NCBI GenBank assembly: GCA_948852375.1
Contig: CAQOYX010000014.1
Coordinates: 1-25,541, forward strand
Reading direction: 5' to 3'
DNA from: an uncultured Clostridia bacterium
GTDB lineage: Bacteria > Bacillota_A > Clostridia > TANB77 > CAG-508
DNA: 25,541 bases
The notes under the pieces were generated by a model. The model searched no databases. It was not told where the DNA came from and saw only the letters and a list, made by a program, of their open reading frames with translations. Positions 16,320 to 23,797 of the stretch are shown piece after piece (positions within the stretch are counted from its first letter, which is position 1; each line of letters starts with the position of its first letter). The translations under genes and the position numbers were made by a program.

Positions 16320-17213
16320 ATGGAAGAAAATAAATTGGCAATTCAAAATGAATTGACTATCGAAGATATAAAAAACTTAATATACACAATAAGAGGTAAA
16401 CAGGTTATGCTAGATAGTGATGTGGCAAATATATACCATTGTGAGACTAAATATATAAATCGTGTGGTAAAAAGAAATATAGAGCGATTTCCAGAAGAAT
16501 TTTGTTTTCAATTGAATGAAAATGAATTTGAATCTTTAAGGTGCCAATTTGTCACCTTAAACGAAAATGGAAGAGGACAACATAGAAAATATATACCTTA
16601 TGTATTTACTGAACAAGGTATAGCAATGTTATCAGCTTTGTTAAAAAGTGATATCGCAGTAAGTGTTAGTGTAAATATTATGAAAGCATTTATTGAAATG
16701 CGAAAGTTTTTAATGATTAATGGACAAGTATTTGAAAGACTGACTAGTGTAGAACATAAATTATTAGAACATGATAAAAAATTTGACGAAGTCTTTAATC
16801 AACTTCAACTGGAAGAAAATATCAAACAAAGAATATTTTTTGATGGTCAAATATATGATGCATATAGCATAATAACAGATATTATTAAAAAAGCAAATAA
16901 AAAAATCTTAATTATAGACAATTATATTGATGATAGTGTTTTAAAAATGTTAGCTAAAAAGAAGAACAATGTAGAAGTTGTTATTCTAACATCTGACAAA
17001 AGTAATATTGAAAATATAGATGTTAAAAAATTCAATAAAGAATATCCTGTCCTAAAAGTTGCTAAAACAAATAAATTTCATGACAGATTTATTGTAATAG
17101 ACAATAAAGAAATGTATCATTTAGGAGCTTCGATAAAAGACTTAGGCAAGAAATGTTTTGGAATTAATAAAATAGAAGATATGGAAATTATAGGAAAGAT
17201 TATTAATTTATGA
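16320..17213 (+). CDS. ORF6N domain protein (phage antirepressor-like) with a PLD-like C-terminus
   Basis: 297 residues from the ATG at 16320, which follows AGAAAAGGAT; an earlier in-frame ATG at 16263 lies inside the previous gene. The N-terminal ORF6N domain spans IRGKQVMLDSDVANIYHCET and FPEEFCFQLNENEF (about 22-75), followed by VFTEQGIAMLSALLKSD (about 99-115), typical of phage DNA-binding antirepressors. The C-terminal part has NKKILIIDNYID and KFHDRFIVID, the pattern of the phospholipase-D-like domain often fused to ORF6N. It probably binds DNA and regulates an element. It is the only gene here ending in TGA. Supports a mobile or phage origin for the region. Confidence 0.85.
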   Translation: MEENKLAIQNELTIEDIKNLIYTIRGKQVMLDSDVANIYHCETKYINRVVKRNIERFPEEFCFQLNENEFESLRCQFVTLNENGRGQHRKYIPYVFTEQGIAMLSALLKSDIAVSVSVNIMKAFIEMRKFLMINGQVFERLTSVEHKLLEHDKKFDEVFNQLQLEENIKQRIFFDGQIYDAYSIITDIIKKANKKILIIDNYIDDSVLKMLAKKKNNVEVVILTSDKSNIENIDVKKFNKEYPVLKVAKTNKFHDRFIVIDNKEMYHLGASIKDLGKKCFGINKIEDMEIIGKIINL

Positions 17214-17312
17214 AATTGAATATAATTGATAGTAATTGATGAATAGCTAGAAAAATATTTTGTTGCAAAAACACCTATGTTATGCTAATATAAAATGCAG
17301 AAAGGGTTAAAC

Positions 17313-18383
17313 ATGAAAGATAAAAATTATATATGGCAAAAAGCAAAGATAAAAAATATAGAACTAAGTAATAGAATTGTACGTTCTGCAACTAATGAGC
17401 ATTTAGGAACGTTAGATGGTTGTATAACAGATGACTATCTTAAAGTTTACAATGATTTAGCAAAGAGTGGAATAGGATTAATAATTACTTCACATATGGC
17501 TATTGATAAAAATCAGAGAGCAGATACTACTCATATTTGTGTCAATGATAGTAGAAATACAGATAAATTAAGGTTATTAACTGACATAGTACATAAATAT
17601 GATTCGAAAATTATTGCTCAAATTTCATATCCTGGTCATCATGGAAGCAAAATGGAGGGACAAATTAGCAAAACACCAAGTGGCTTAGGAGATACTGTAG
17701 CTTTTTCAAAAAAGGATATTGATCAATGCATAATAAATCATGTAACAACAATAGAATTCCTGCAAAAAGTAGGATTTGACGGAGTACAATTACATATGGC
17801 TCATGGATATTTACTAAGTGAATTTTTAGATCCATATTATAATAAACGTACAGACAGTTATGGTGGAAATATTAATAATCGTTATAGAATTATTCATGAA
17901 ATCCTAATGAAACTTAATAAAACTATTGAAGATAATTTTTTGATTACTGCTAAAATTGATACAATATCAAAAGGAGAAGATAAAGAATTTATTAACCAAC
18001 AAATTCAAGTATGTAAATGGCTAGAAAGAGATGGAATAGATGTTATAGAAATGAGTGGAACTAATTTTAAAAAGTTCAATCAACCTACTCCATATTTTTT
18101 AGATAATGCACTAAAAATGAGAAAAGAAATAGATATTCCAATAATTTTGGTTGGAGGTTTTAGAAATATAAATCAGATGAATGATGCATTAGAAAGAGGT
18201 ATTGATTTTATTTCTATGAGTCGTCCATTTATAGCAGACGAAAATTTTATTCAAAAATTAAAAAATGGTGAAGAAAGTATATGCATTAACTGTAATCAAT
18301 GTTTTGAAATTTTTAAAACTAAAAATAAACGTTGTGCTTTAAGAGATGATATAATACATCAATTAGAAATAAACTTTCCTTAG
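17313..18383 (+). CDS. Old Yellow Enzyme family NADH:flavin oxidoreductase
   Basis: 356 residues from the ATG at 17313, which follows AGAAAGGG. An FMN-dependent TIM barrel. NRIVRSATNEHLG (about 20-32), AQISYPGHHG (about 107-116), DGVQLHMAHGYLLSEFLDP (about 153-171) and NKRTDSYGGN follow the OYE pattern. VGGF and SMSRPFIAD near residue 310 form the FMN-phosphate site. It ends shortly after CINCNQCF, the start of the Fe-S cysteines of the larger 2,4-dienoyl-CoA-reductase type, so this is the short, single-domain form. It reduces activated C=C bonds; the substrate is unknown. Possibly cargo of the accessory region. Confidence 0.85.
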   Translation: MKDKNYIWQKAKIKNIELSNRIVRSATNEHLGTLDGCITDDYLKVYNDLAKSGIGLIITSHMAIDKNQRADTTHICVNDSRNTDKLRLLTDIVHKYDSKIIAQISYPGHHGSKMEGQISKTPSGLGDTVAFSKKDIDQCIINHVTTIEFLQKVGFDGVQLHMAHGYLLSEFLDPYYNKRTDSYGGNINNRYRIIHEILMKLNKTIEDNFLITAKIDTISKGEDKEFINQQIQVCKWLERDGIDVIEMSGTNFKKFNQPTPYFLDNALKMRKEIDIPIILVGGFRNINQMNDALERGIDFISMSRPFIADENFIQKLKNGEESICINCNQCFEIFKTKNKRCALRDDIIHQLEINFP

Positions 18384-18410
18384 TGTAGAAATTAATTATA
18401 GGAGGAATCT

Positions 18411-18911
18411 ATGAAGAAGATAATAGGAATAATGGGAGCAACAAAAGCAAGTGAACAAGATTTAGTAAATAGCTATGAATTAGGAAAATATTGTGCAGAA
18501 AAGGGTTATATAACTTTAACAGGTGGATTAAAATATGGGGTTATGAATGAGGCTTTGAAAGGGGCTAAAGAGCAAGGAGGATTAACTCTAGGAATAATGC
18601 CTACAGATGACAAAACAGAATTTTCAGAATATGTAGACATACCAATTATTACAACAATGAAATCAGGAAGAAACTATATAGAAATCTTAACAAGCGATAT
18701 TATTGTAGCATGTGGTATATCAGCAGGAACATCATCAGAAATAAGCCTTGCAATAAAGCCAAAAAAGAAAATAATATTAGTAGGTCTTTCAGAAGAAGTA
18801 AATAATTTTTATAGAATTTTAGCACCTAATCAAGTGTTTATAGCCAAAGATTATCAAGAAACTATTAAAATATTAGATAAAATATTAGAAAATTTATGTA
18901 TTGGAGAATAA
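18411..18911 (+). CDS. TIGR00725 / LOG-like Rossmann protein
   Basis: 166 residues, cytoplasmic. IIGIMGATKASEQD at the N-terminus, LTGGLKYGVMNEALKGAKEQG (about 39-59) and CGISAGTSSEISLAI (about 105-119) match the TIGR00725 branch of the LOG/DprA-like superfamily, with the PGGxGTxxE-like loop replaced by GISAGTSSE. Family members may be nucleotide-binding or phosphoribohydrolases; activity is unproven. AGGAGG lies 7 bases before the ATG, 27 bases after the OYE gene, so likely one transcript. Confidence 0.8.
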   Translation: MKKIIGIMGATKASEQDLVNSYELGKYCAEKGYITLTGGLKYGVMNEALKGAKEQGGLTLGIMPTDDKTEFSEYVDIPIITTMKSGRNYIEILTSDIIVACGISAGTSSEISLAIKPKKKIILVGLSEEVNNFYRILAPNQVFIAKDYQETIKILDKILENLCIGE

Positions 18912-18915
18912 TGAT

Positions 18916-19446
18916 ATGGCAATATTTGCACAAATAATAGGGTTAATTGCTTCTATAATAATGATTTGAGCAATACAAGTAAAAGATAAAAAGAAACTAT
19001 ATCTAATTTTAAATATACTTGTTAAAGTATTATATGGAGTTAATTTTTTAGTATTAAATGCATATTCGGGAACGATAACTCAAGTTATAGGATTAGTTAT
19101 TACAGTAGTAGCTTATGTATATACCAAAAAAGATTTAAATGTACCAAAATATTTAACAGTTGTATTTATCGTAGTAACATTAATAGGAGGAATATTTACA
19201 TATAACAATATATATAGCCTTATGGCAATTGCTTGTGGAATAACTTATGCATTGATAGTTGCTTGTAAAAATATGAAAACAATAAGAAAGCTAAATCTTG
19301 CACAATCTTTACTATGGACAATATATGATTTAATAATAAATGCATATACAGCTTCGATTTCATCTGCTTTCGTATTTATTTCTACTTTGATTGCAATATT
19401 TAGATATGATATATTAAAAAGAGATAAATCGAATAAATTTCAATAG
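18916..19446 (+). pseudogene. YgjV-like inner membrane protein interrupted by TGA
   Basis: An ATG at 18916, just after the LOG stop, opens MAIFAQIIGLIASIIMI. TGA at 18967-18969 then interrupts codon 18, and the same frame continues open for 158 more codons (AIQVKDKKKLYLILNILVKV onward, several membrane segments). The pattern of hydrophobic helices and the AQIIG start fit the YgjV family. All Trp codons elsewhere in the window are TGG, so recoding of TGA is not supported; a TGG-to-TGA change is likely. A downstream ATG at 19222 gives only the last 74 residues. Confidence 0.6.
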
Positions 19447-19467
19447 AATAAAAATTTCTTATTTTGA

Positions 19468-19496
19468 TTGCAATTTAATAACAAATTATGTATAAT
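19468..19496 (+). promoter_or_regulatory. Promoter-like sequence upstream of the 19708 gene
   Basis: TTGCAA (19468-19473), 17 bases, TATAAT (19491-19496). No gene starts within 150 bases, so it would make a long leader or a small RNA. Confidence 0.4.
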
Positions 19497-19621
19497 AAAT
19501 TCATAATTTAGAAAGAGAACAAGAGAGTTCGTAACTTGTAAGAATATCGCTCCACCTAAGTAAAATCATCACACCAGATGAAAAAATTGATAAATCAACT
19601 GAAAAAAAAGTATCAAAAAAC

Positions 19622-19650
19622 TTGACATAGCTCCAATTTAGTTTTATGAT
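19622..19650 (+). promoter_or_regulatory. Strong sigma-A promoter of the 19708 gene
   Basis: TTGACA (19622-19627), 17-base spacer, TATGAT (19645-19650), close to consensus. The spacer contains the second copy of the 13-bp tRNA-end repeat. Confidence 0.7.
19628..19640 (+). repeat. 13-bp direct repeat, copy 2 (possible right attachment site)
   Basis: TAGCTCCAATTTA, identical to the tRNA-Thr 3' end at 13407-13419, 6.2 kb away. The interval holds the recombinase and ORF6N genes. Confidence 0.35.
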
Positions 19651-19707
19651 AATTAGTATATGCAAAATCCAATAAGGAACGCATAAAAAACAAAAAGGAG
19701 AAGACTA

Positions 19708-20112
19708 ATGAAAGAACAAGAAAAAAGTAGTTCAAGTGTTGAGCAAGATTCTATACGTTTCAGTAAAATCATTGAAGACGAAATGGAACGGATAGAAAAA
19801 GAGAAGGAGGTAATTGACAGAGAAAGACAAGAAGTAAAAGCCTATAGAATCAAGGCAGAGGGAAGAGAAATTGCACGTAAAATTGCAGATTTAGCCGTCA
19901 AGTATAAAGATGACAATCACAAAAAGGTTATACCACTGTACTTTGATTTCAAAAAAGGTGTAATAATTGATAATGAGGCTGACATTGAATTGTATAAAAC
20001 TCATGATAGAGATTATTTTGAGGATGCCCTTAAAGCAGTGGAGGAAGATACTAAGAACATAAACATCTCCTTAGAATTGAATGGTGAAAAAGGAAACTTA
20101 AAAATTAAATAG
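19708..20112 (+). CDS. Hypothetical coiled-coil protein, foreign composition
   Basis: 134 residues, very rich in Glu and Lys, with a coiled-coil stretch (about 20-60, EDEMERIEKEKEVIDRERQE) and a more globular C-terminal half. No family recognised; cytoplasmic. AAAGGAGAAG lies 6 bases before the ATG. Base composition is higher in G+C than the neighbours, with codons such as GCC, GTC and GAC. It includes an in-phase CGG (19789-19791) that must be Arg; a +1 shift there would hit TAG at once. Probably acquired. Confidence 0.6.
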   Translation: MKEQEKSSSSVEQDSIRFSKIIEDEMERIEKEKEVIDRERQEVKAYRIKAEGREIARKIADLAVKYKDDNHKKVIPLYFDFKKGVIIDNEADIELYKTHDRDYFEDALKAVEEDTKNINISLELNGEKGNLKIK

Positions 20113-20134
20113 TTTTATCCCCAGATAGTTTTAT

Positions 20135-20165
20135 CCCCAGCAGAAATATGTCTGCTGGGGAGTTT
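20135..20165. terminator. Bidirectional terminator
   Basis: Perfect 10-bp GC-rich stem CCCCAGCAGA / TCTGCTGGGG (20135-20144, 20151-20160) between convergent genes, flanked by AGTTTTAT on both sides. AGTTTTATCCCCAG is also repeated just upstream. Confidence 0.8.
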
Positions 20166-20173
20166 TATATATT

Positions 20174-22795
20174 TTATATCCATTCACCATATTTCCTAAT
20201 ATACAATCTCTTAACAATACTTGCAATAAAACAATATAAAATAGGGAAACCAATGATTACTACTAAATAAATTGGAGAAAAAGGAACAAGACCAATCCAT
20301 TTACCTAAAATCGTAAAAGGTACAATTAATGCAACAATACTTAGTATGATTGATGTTGCATATACAGGCAGTGAAGCATTACTTTTTATAAATGGTGTTT
20401 TTGCTGTTCTTATAATATGAAGTCCAATTAAGTTAGATACTACACCATAACAAAACCAAATAGTTTGAAAAAGGCTACTATCTGGGAGTCTTAGCCCAAA
20501 TCCAAACCATAAAGAACTAAATACCATTAAATCAAATATAGAACTAGTTGGTCCCATGAAGAACATGAAATTTCGTAAGTCTTTTAAATTCCATTTTCTA
20601 GGAAGAGTTATATATTCACCATCTACATTATCAAAAGGAAGGGATAATTGCCCAAAATCGTATAACAAACTTTGTATTAACAATTGTATAGGTGTAATAG
20701 GTAAAAATGGAAGAAATATACTTGCAATAAGTACAGATAATACTTCGCCAAAATTAAAACTAACAGCCATTTTAATATATTTTAAAAGATTGGCAAATGT
20801 TTTTCTACCCTCAATAGCACCATCTAACAATACATTTAAATCTTTTTCAAGAATAATTATATCAGAGGTTTCTTTTGCAATGTCTACAGCAGTATCAACA
20901 CTAATTCCAACATCAGCATTTGTAAGAGAAGGACTATCATTTATACCATCTCCCATATAACCTACGACATTTCCAGCATCTTTTAGTAATCTGACAATTC
21001 TTGCTTTTTCAATAGGGCTAAGTTTTACAAAAATATTTGTATCATAAAGAAGACGTAAGAGTGTGGCATCACTTGAGCGATTTACTTGAATACCTGAAAT
21101 GATTTTTGAAGAATTTATACCTACTTTTTGGCAAATACATTTGGTAACATCTTCATTATCTCCAGTTAATACAATTACACGAATTCCTTTTTTATTTAAA
21201 TTATCAATTGCAATTTTAGCACTTTCTTTAGGTGGATCTAGAAAACCGATAAATCCCATTAAAACCATATTTGATTCATCTTTAATTCCGAACTCATTAA
21301 CTCCTACAACATCATTTTTTTGGCAAACTGCAATAATACGTAAACCTTCTTTATTAAGTTTTTTTGTAAAGTTTTGTATAGCCTCCTTAATTTTAGAATT
21401 AATAGGGATAATGTTACCTTTATCATTGGCTAAAGTACAAATAGATAAAATTTCTTCTACAGCTCCTTTTGTAATTAGTTGTGTTTTTTTTCCATCTGAA
21501 ACAACAACTGAAAGACATCGTCTAGAAAAATCAAATGGAATTTCATCAATTTTAGTATATTTATTTTCAATATCTTTTAAATTCATTTCATTTGCCTTAT
21601 CAATAATTGCTTTATCTATATTTCCTTTTAAACCTGTTTGAAAATAAGCGTTTAAATATGCATGTTTTAATACACTATAATCTTCATTTCCATTTATATC
21701 TAAATATTTTTGAAGAACTATTTCATCTTTTGTTAATGTTCCTGTTTTATCAGTACAAAGAATATTCATAGCACCAAAACTTTGTATAGAATCTAACTTT
21801 TTTACAATTGTCTTTTTTCTAGACATTCTAATTGCACCTTTTGCGAGTGAAGAAGACAATATAACAGGAAGTAAGAGAGGAGTAATACCTATTGCAATTG
21901 CAACAGAAAATGTGAATGTAATTAAAATATCATGTTTCCAAATATTTACTAAAAAAGTAATAGGAATCATAACTAGCATAAAGCGTATTAAAAGCTTACT
22001 AATGCTTTCAATTCCTTTTTGAAAAGCAGTTTTCGGTTTACCCGCTTCTATAGTTTTTGAAATTTTACCTAAATATGTGTCATTAGAAGTTTTTATAACA
22101 ATGCCTTTAGCACTACCACTAATAACATTTGTACCCATAAAACAAATAGTATCTAAATCAGTTACACTTTTTATATCCTTTACAGAAGTTAAATTAGTTT
22201 GAGATTGTTTTTTAACAGCTTCAGATTCTCCTGTTAAAGTAGATTGACTAACATGTAAATCTTTTTCTTCGATAATACGAAGATCTGCTGGAATCATATC
22301 ACCTGCAGAAAGAATAACAACATCACCATTTACTATTTCCTTTATGGCAAGGTTTACCTTTTTACCATCACGTAGAACAGTAGCAGTTGTAGCAACCATA
22401 CTTCTAAGCTTTAAGGCTGCTTTATTAGAACGGTATTCTTGTACGAATTCTAAAAAGGTACTAGTAATTACTAACACTAAAATAGTAACAATATTAGCAT
22501 AACTTGGAATTGTAGACAATATAACATCTGTATACACAAGAACTAAACAAATTAATAATAAAATAATATTAAAGGGACTAAATAAACTTTCAAAAAAATA
22601 ATTATACCATTTTTTTTCCTTTGAACCTTTTAATTCATTTAATCCATTTTTGACTAACAAAGATTTAGCAAAATCAGTTGTTAAGCCATTTTTAAGAAAA
22701 TTCATTTTTGCCAAAAATTCATCTGATGGCAAAATAGTCTCAATACCATATTTTTCTTCTAAATTAAATTCTTCTAATTTTAAATTTGTATTCAA
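20174..22795 (-). CDS. mgtA: Magnesium-translocating P-type ATPase (MgtA/MgtB type)
   Basis: About 873 residues from a TTG at 22795, chosen because AGAGGTGA lies 8 bases upstream; extending to the ATG at 22852 would put that ribosome site inside the gene. Imports Mg2+ across the membrane. Actuator TGES is at about 188-191, the phosphorylation motif DKTGT with Asp349, TGDN at about 544-547, and GDGIND at about 615-620. About ten membrane helices; the QSLLYDFGQLSLPFDNVD segment is characteristic of the MgtA subgroup. It contains no CGG codon. No M-box-like leader was recognised. Confidence 0.9.
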   Translation of the reverse strand: MNTNLKLEEFNLEEKYGIETILPSDEFLAKMNFLKNGLTTDFAKSLLVKNGLNELKGSKEKKWYNYFFESLFSPFNIILLLICLVLVYTDVILSTIPSYANIVTILVLVITSTFLEFVQEYRSNKAALKLRSMVATTATVLRDGKKVNLAIKEIVNGDVVILSAGDMIPADLRIIEEKDLHVSQSTLTGESEAVKKQSQTNLTSVKDIKSVTDLDTICFMGTNVISGSAKGIVIKTSNDTYLGKISKTIEAGKPKTAFQKGIESISKLLIRFMLVMIPITFLVNIWKHDILITFTFSVAIAIGITPLLLPVILSSSLAKGAIRMSRKKTIVKKLDSIQSFGAMNILCTDKTGTLTKDEIVLQKYLDINGNEDYSVLKHAYLNAYFQTGLKGNIDKAIIDKANEMNLKDIENKYTKIDEIPFDFSRRCLSVVVSDGKKTQLITKGAVEEILSICTLANDKGNIIPINSKIKEAIQNFTKKLNKEGLRIIAVCQKNDVVGVNEFGIKDESNMVLMGFIGFLDPPKESAKIAIDNLNKKGIRVIVLTGDNEDVTKCICQKVGINSSKIISGIQVNRSSDATLLRLLYDTNIFVKLSPIEKARIVRLLKDAGNVVGYMGDGINDSPSLTNADVGISVDTAVDIAKETSDIIILEKDLNVLLDGAIEGRKTFANLLKYIKMAVSFNFGEVLSVLIASIFLPFLPITPIQLLIQSLLYDFGQLSLPFDNVDGEYITLPRKWNLKDLRNFMFFMGPTSSIFDLMVFSSLWFGFGLRLPDSSLFQTIWFCYGVVSNLIGLHIIRTAKTPFIKSNASLPVYATSIILSIVALIVPFTILGKWIGLVPFSPIYLVVIIGFPILYCFIASIVKRLYIRKYGEWI

Positions 22796-22852
22796 AATAT
22801 AGTCACCTCTAAAAATTTTTTTATAAGTATTCCACAAATAGAGAAAAAACAT

Positions 22853-23217
22853 ACATTAATTTTTCAGTAAAATTTTGATATAATTAGAATATAATGTAAT
22901 AAGTTAAAGCAGACACAAAATATAACATTTATAATACGGATAGGGCAAGAGTATGAAAAAAATTTAAATTTGAATATTAAAGATGAAAATCTAAAAAGTA
23001 TGGTTATGAAAAAGCTACAAGAGAGGGAAATAAAAAGATTAATATTATGGAAGTAAAAAATATAATCAGATTAGAATAATGTATAATTTTATATATGTTA
23101 GTCTAAAAAATTCAATAGACAAATGTAAAATAAAGTCTAAAATTGTCACTAACATTTTTGTACAAGAATATAATATATTATAACACGCATTAAGAGTGTT
23201 AAAGGAGGTGAAATATT
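22853..23217. other. Intergenic region with an ORF fragment
   Basis: Plus strand 22904-23056 is open without a start codon and reads NKLKQTQNITFIIRIGQEYE, then NLNIKDENLKSMVMKKLQER, ending in TAA at 23054-23056; it may be a leftover of a gene, family unknown. AACAC/GTGTT flank a small hairpin just before the AAAGGAGGTGA of the next gene. Confidence 0.35.
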
Positions 23218-23442
23218 ATGTTCGAACAAGATGTATATTGCAAAAATAAAAAATGTTGTGTGGACTTAATATTAACTATATTATTAGTAATATTTGCTTT
23301 TACAATAGGACTAATAGTAGGAGCCCTATCAGGAATTCTTATACTTTTAGGATTAAATGCAATTGTTGCAATAGCAGTACTTTTAGCAGTATTAATTTTA
23401 ATAAGAATTATAATGCTGGTATGCTGTAAAAAATGTTGCTAA
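23218..23442 (+). CDS. Small Cys-capped membrane protein
   Basis: 74 residues. Two hydrophobic segments (about 17-41 and 45-68) are bracketed by cysteine clusters, CKNKKCC (9-15) and CCKKCC at the very C-terminus, which would lie on the same side of the membrane. Similar short proteins with CC motifs occur in Clostridia, function unknown. AAAGGAGGTGA lies 8 bases before the ATG. Single gene, followed by a hairpin. Confidence 0.7.
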   Translation: MFEQDVYCKNKKCCVDLILTILLVIFAFTIGLIVGALSGILILLGLNAIVAIAVLLAVLILIRIIMLVCCKKCC

Positions 23443-23446
23443 AGCA

Positions 23447-23477
23447 TAATGATGTGTCTATGTTTGACACATCATTA
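23447..23477. terminator. Hairpin after the small membrane protein
   Basis: Perfect 12-bp arms TAATGATGTGTC (23447-23458) and GACACATCATTA (23466-23477), loop of 7. It lies 5 bases after the stop. No T-run. Confidence 0.55.
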
Positions 23478-23605
23478 CATAAGAAAAAGTAAAATTTGCA
23501 TAGAAAGAAAAATTAACTAAAATTTAGAGATAAATATTACAAAAATAGGTAAATGAGCCTCCATTCCAAACTTAATATCTTCTCTATTTTAATAAAAAAA
23601 CACAA

Positions 23606-23653
23606 GGCAATTTCATAAAATATTACAATTTTGTAATATTTTATGAAATTGCC
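23606..23653. repeat. Perfect 23-bp-arm palindrome
   Basis: 23606-23628 and 23631-23653 are exact reverse complements separated by TT, flanked by A-runs on both sides. It could be a bidirectional terminator or a small dispersed element, since one arm has a near copy at 2360-2382. Confidence 0.6.
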
Positions 23654-23671
23654 CTAAAAACATATTATGTA

Positions 23672-23700
23672 TTGACGTAGTTCGATATATGATATAAAAT
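23672..23700 (+). promoter_or_regulatory. Promoter of the prepilin-like gene
   Basis: TTGACG (23672-23677), 17 bases, TAAAAT (23695-23700), about 100 bases before the first candidate start. Confidence 0.55.
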
Positions 23701-23797
23701 GTAAACATATCAAAATAAGAATACAAATTGTATATTTATAAGAAAAAAAGGAACATACTAAAGCAAAAAAGAAAAGTGAAAGGAGCCAAAGAAAAGC

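Noticed and set aside
18967..18969. TGA reassigned to Trp in this organism
   Set aside because: All Trp codons in intact genes are TGG, and TGA serves as the stop of the ORF6N gene.
22796..23217. M-box Mg2+ riboswitch upstream of mgtA
   Set aside because: The minus-strand leader is short and AT-rich and shows none of the conserved segments I would expect.
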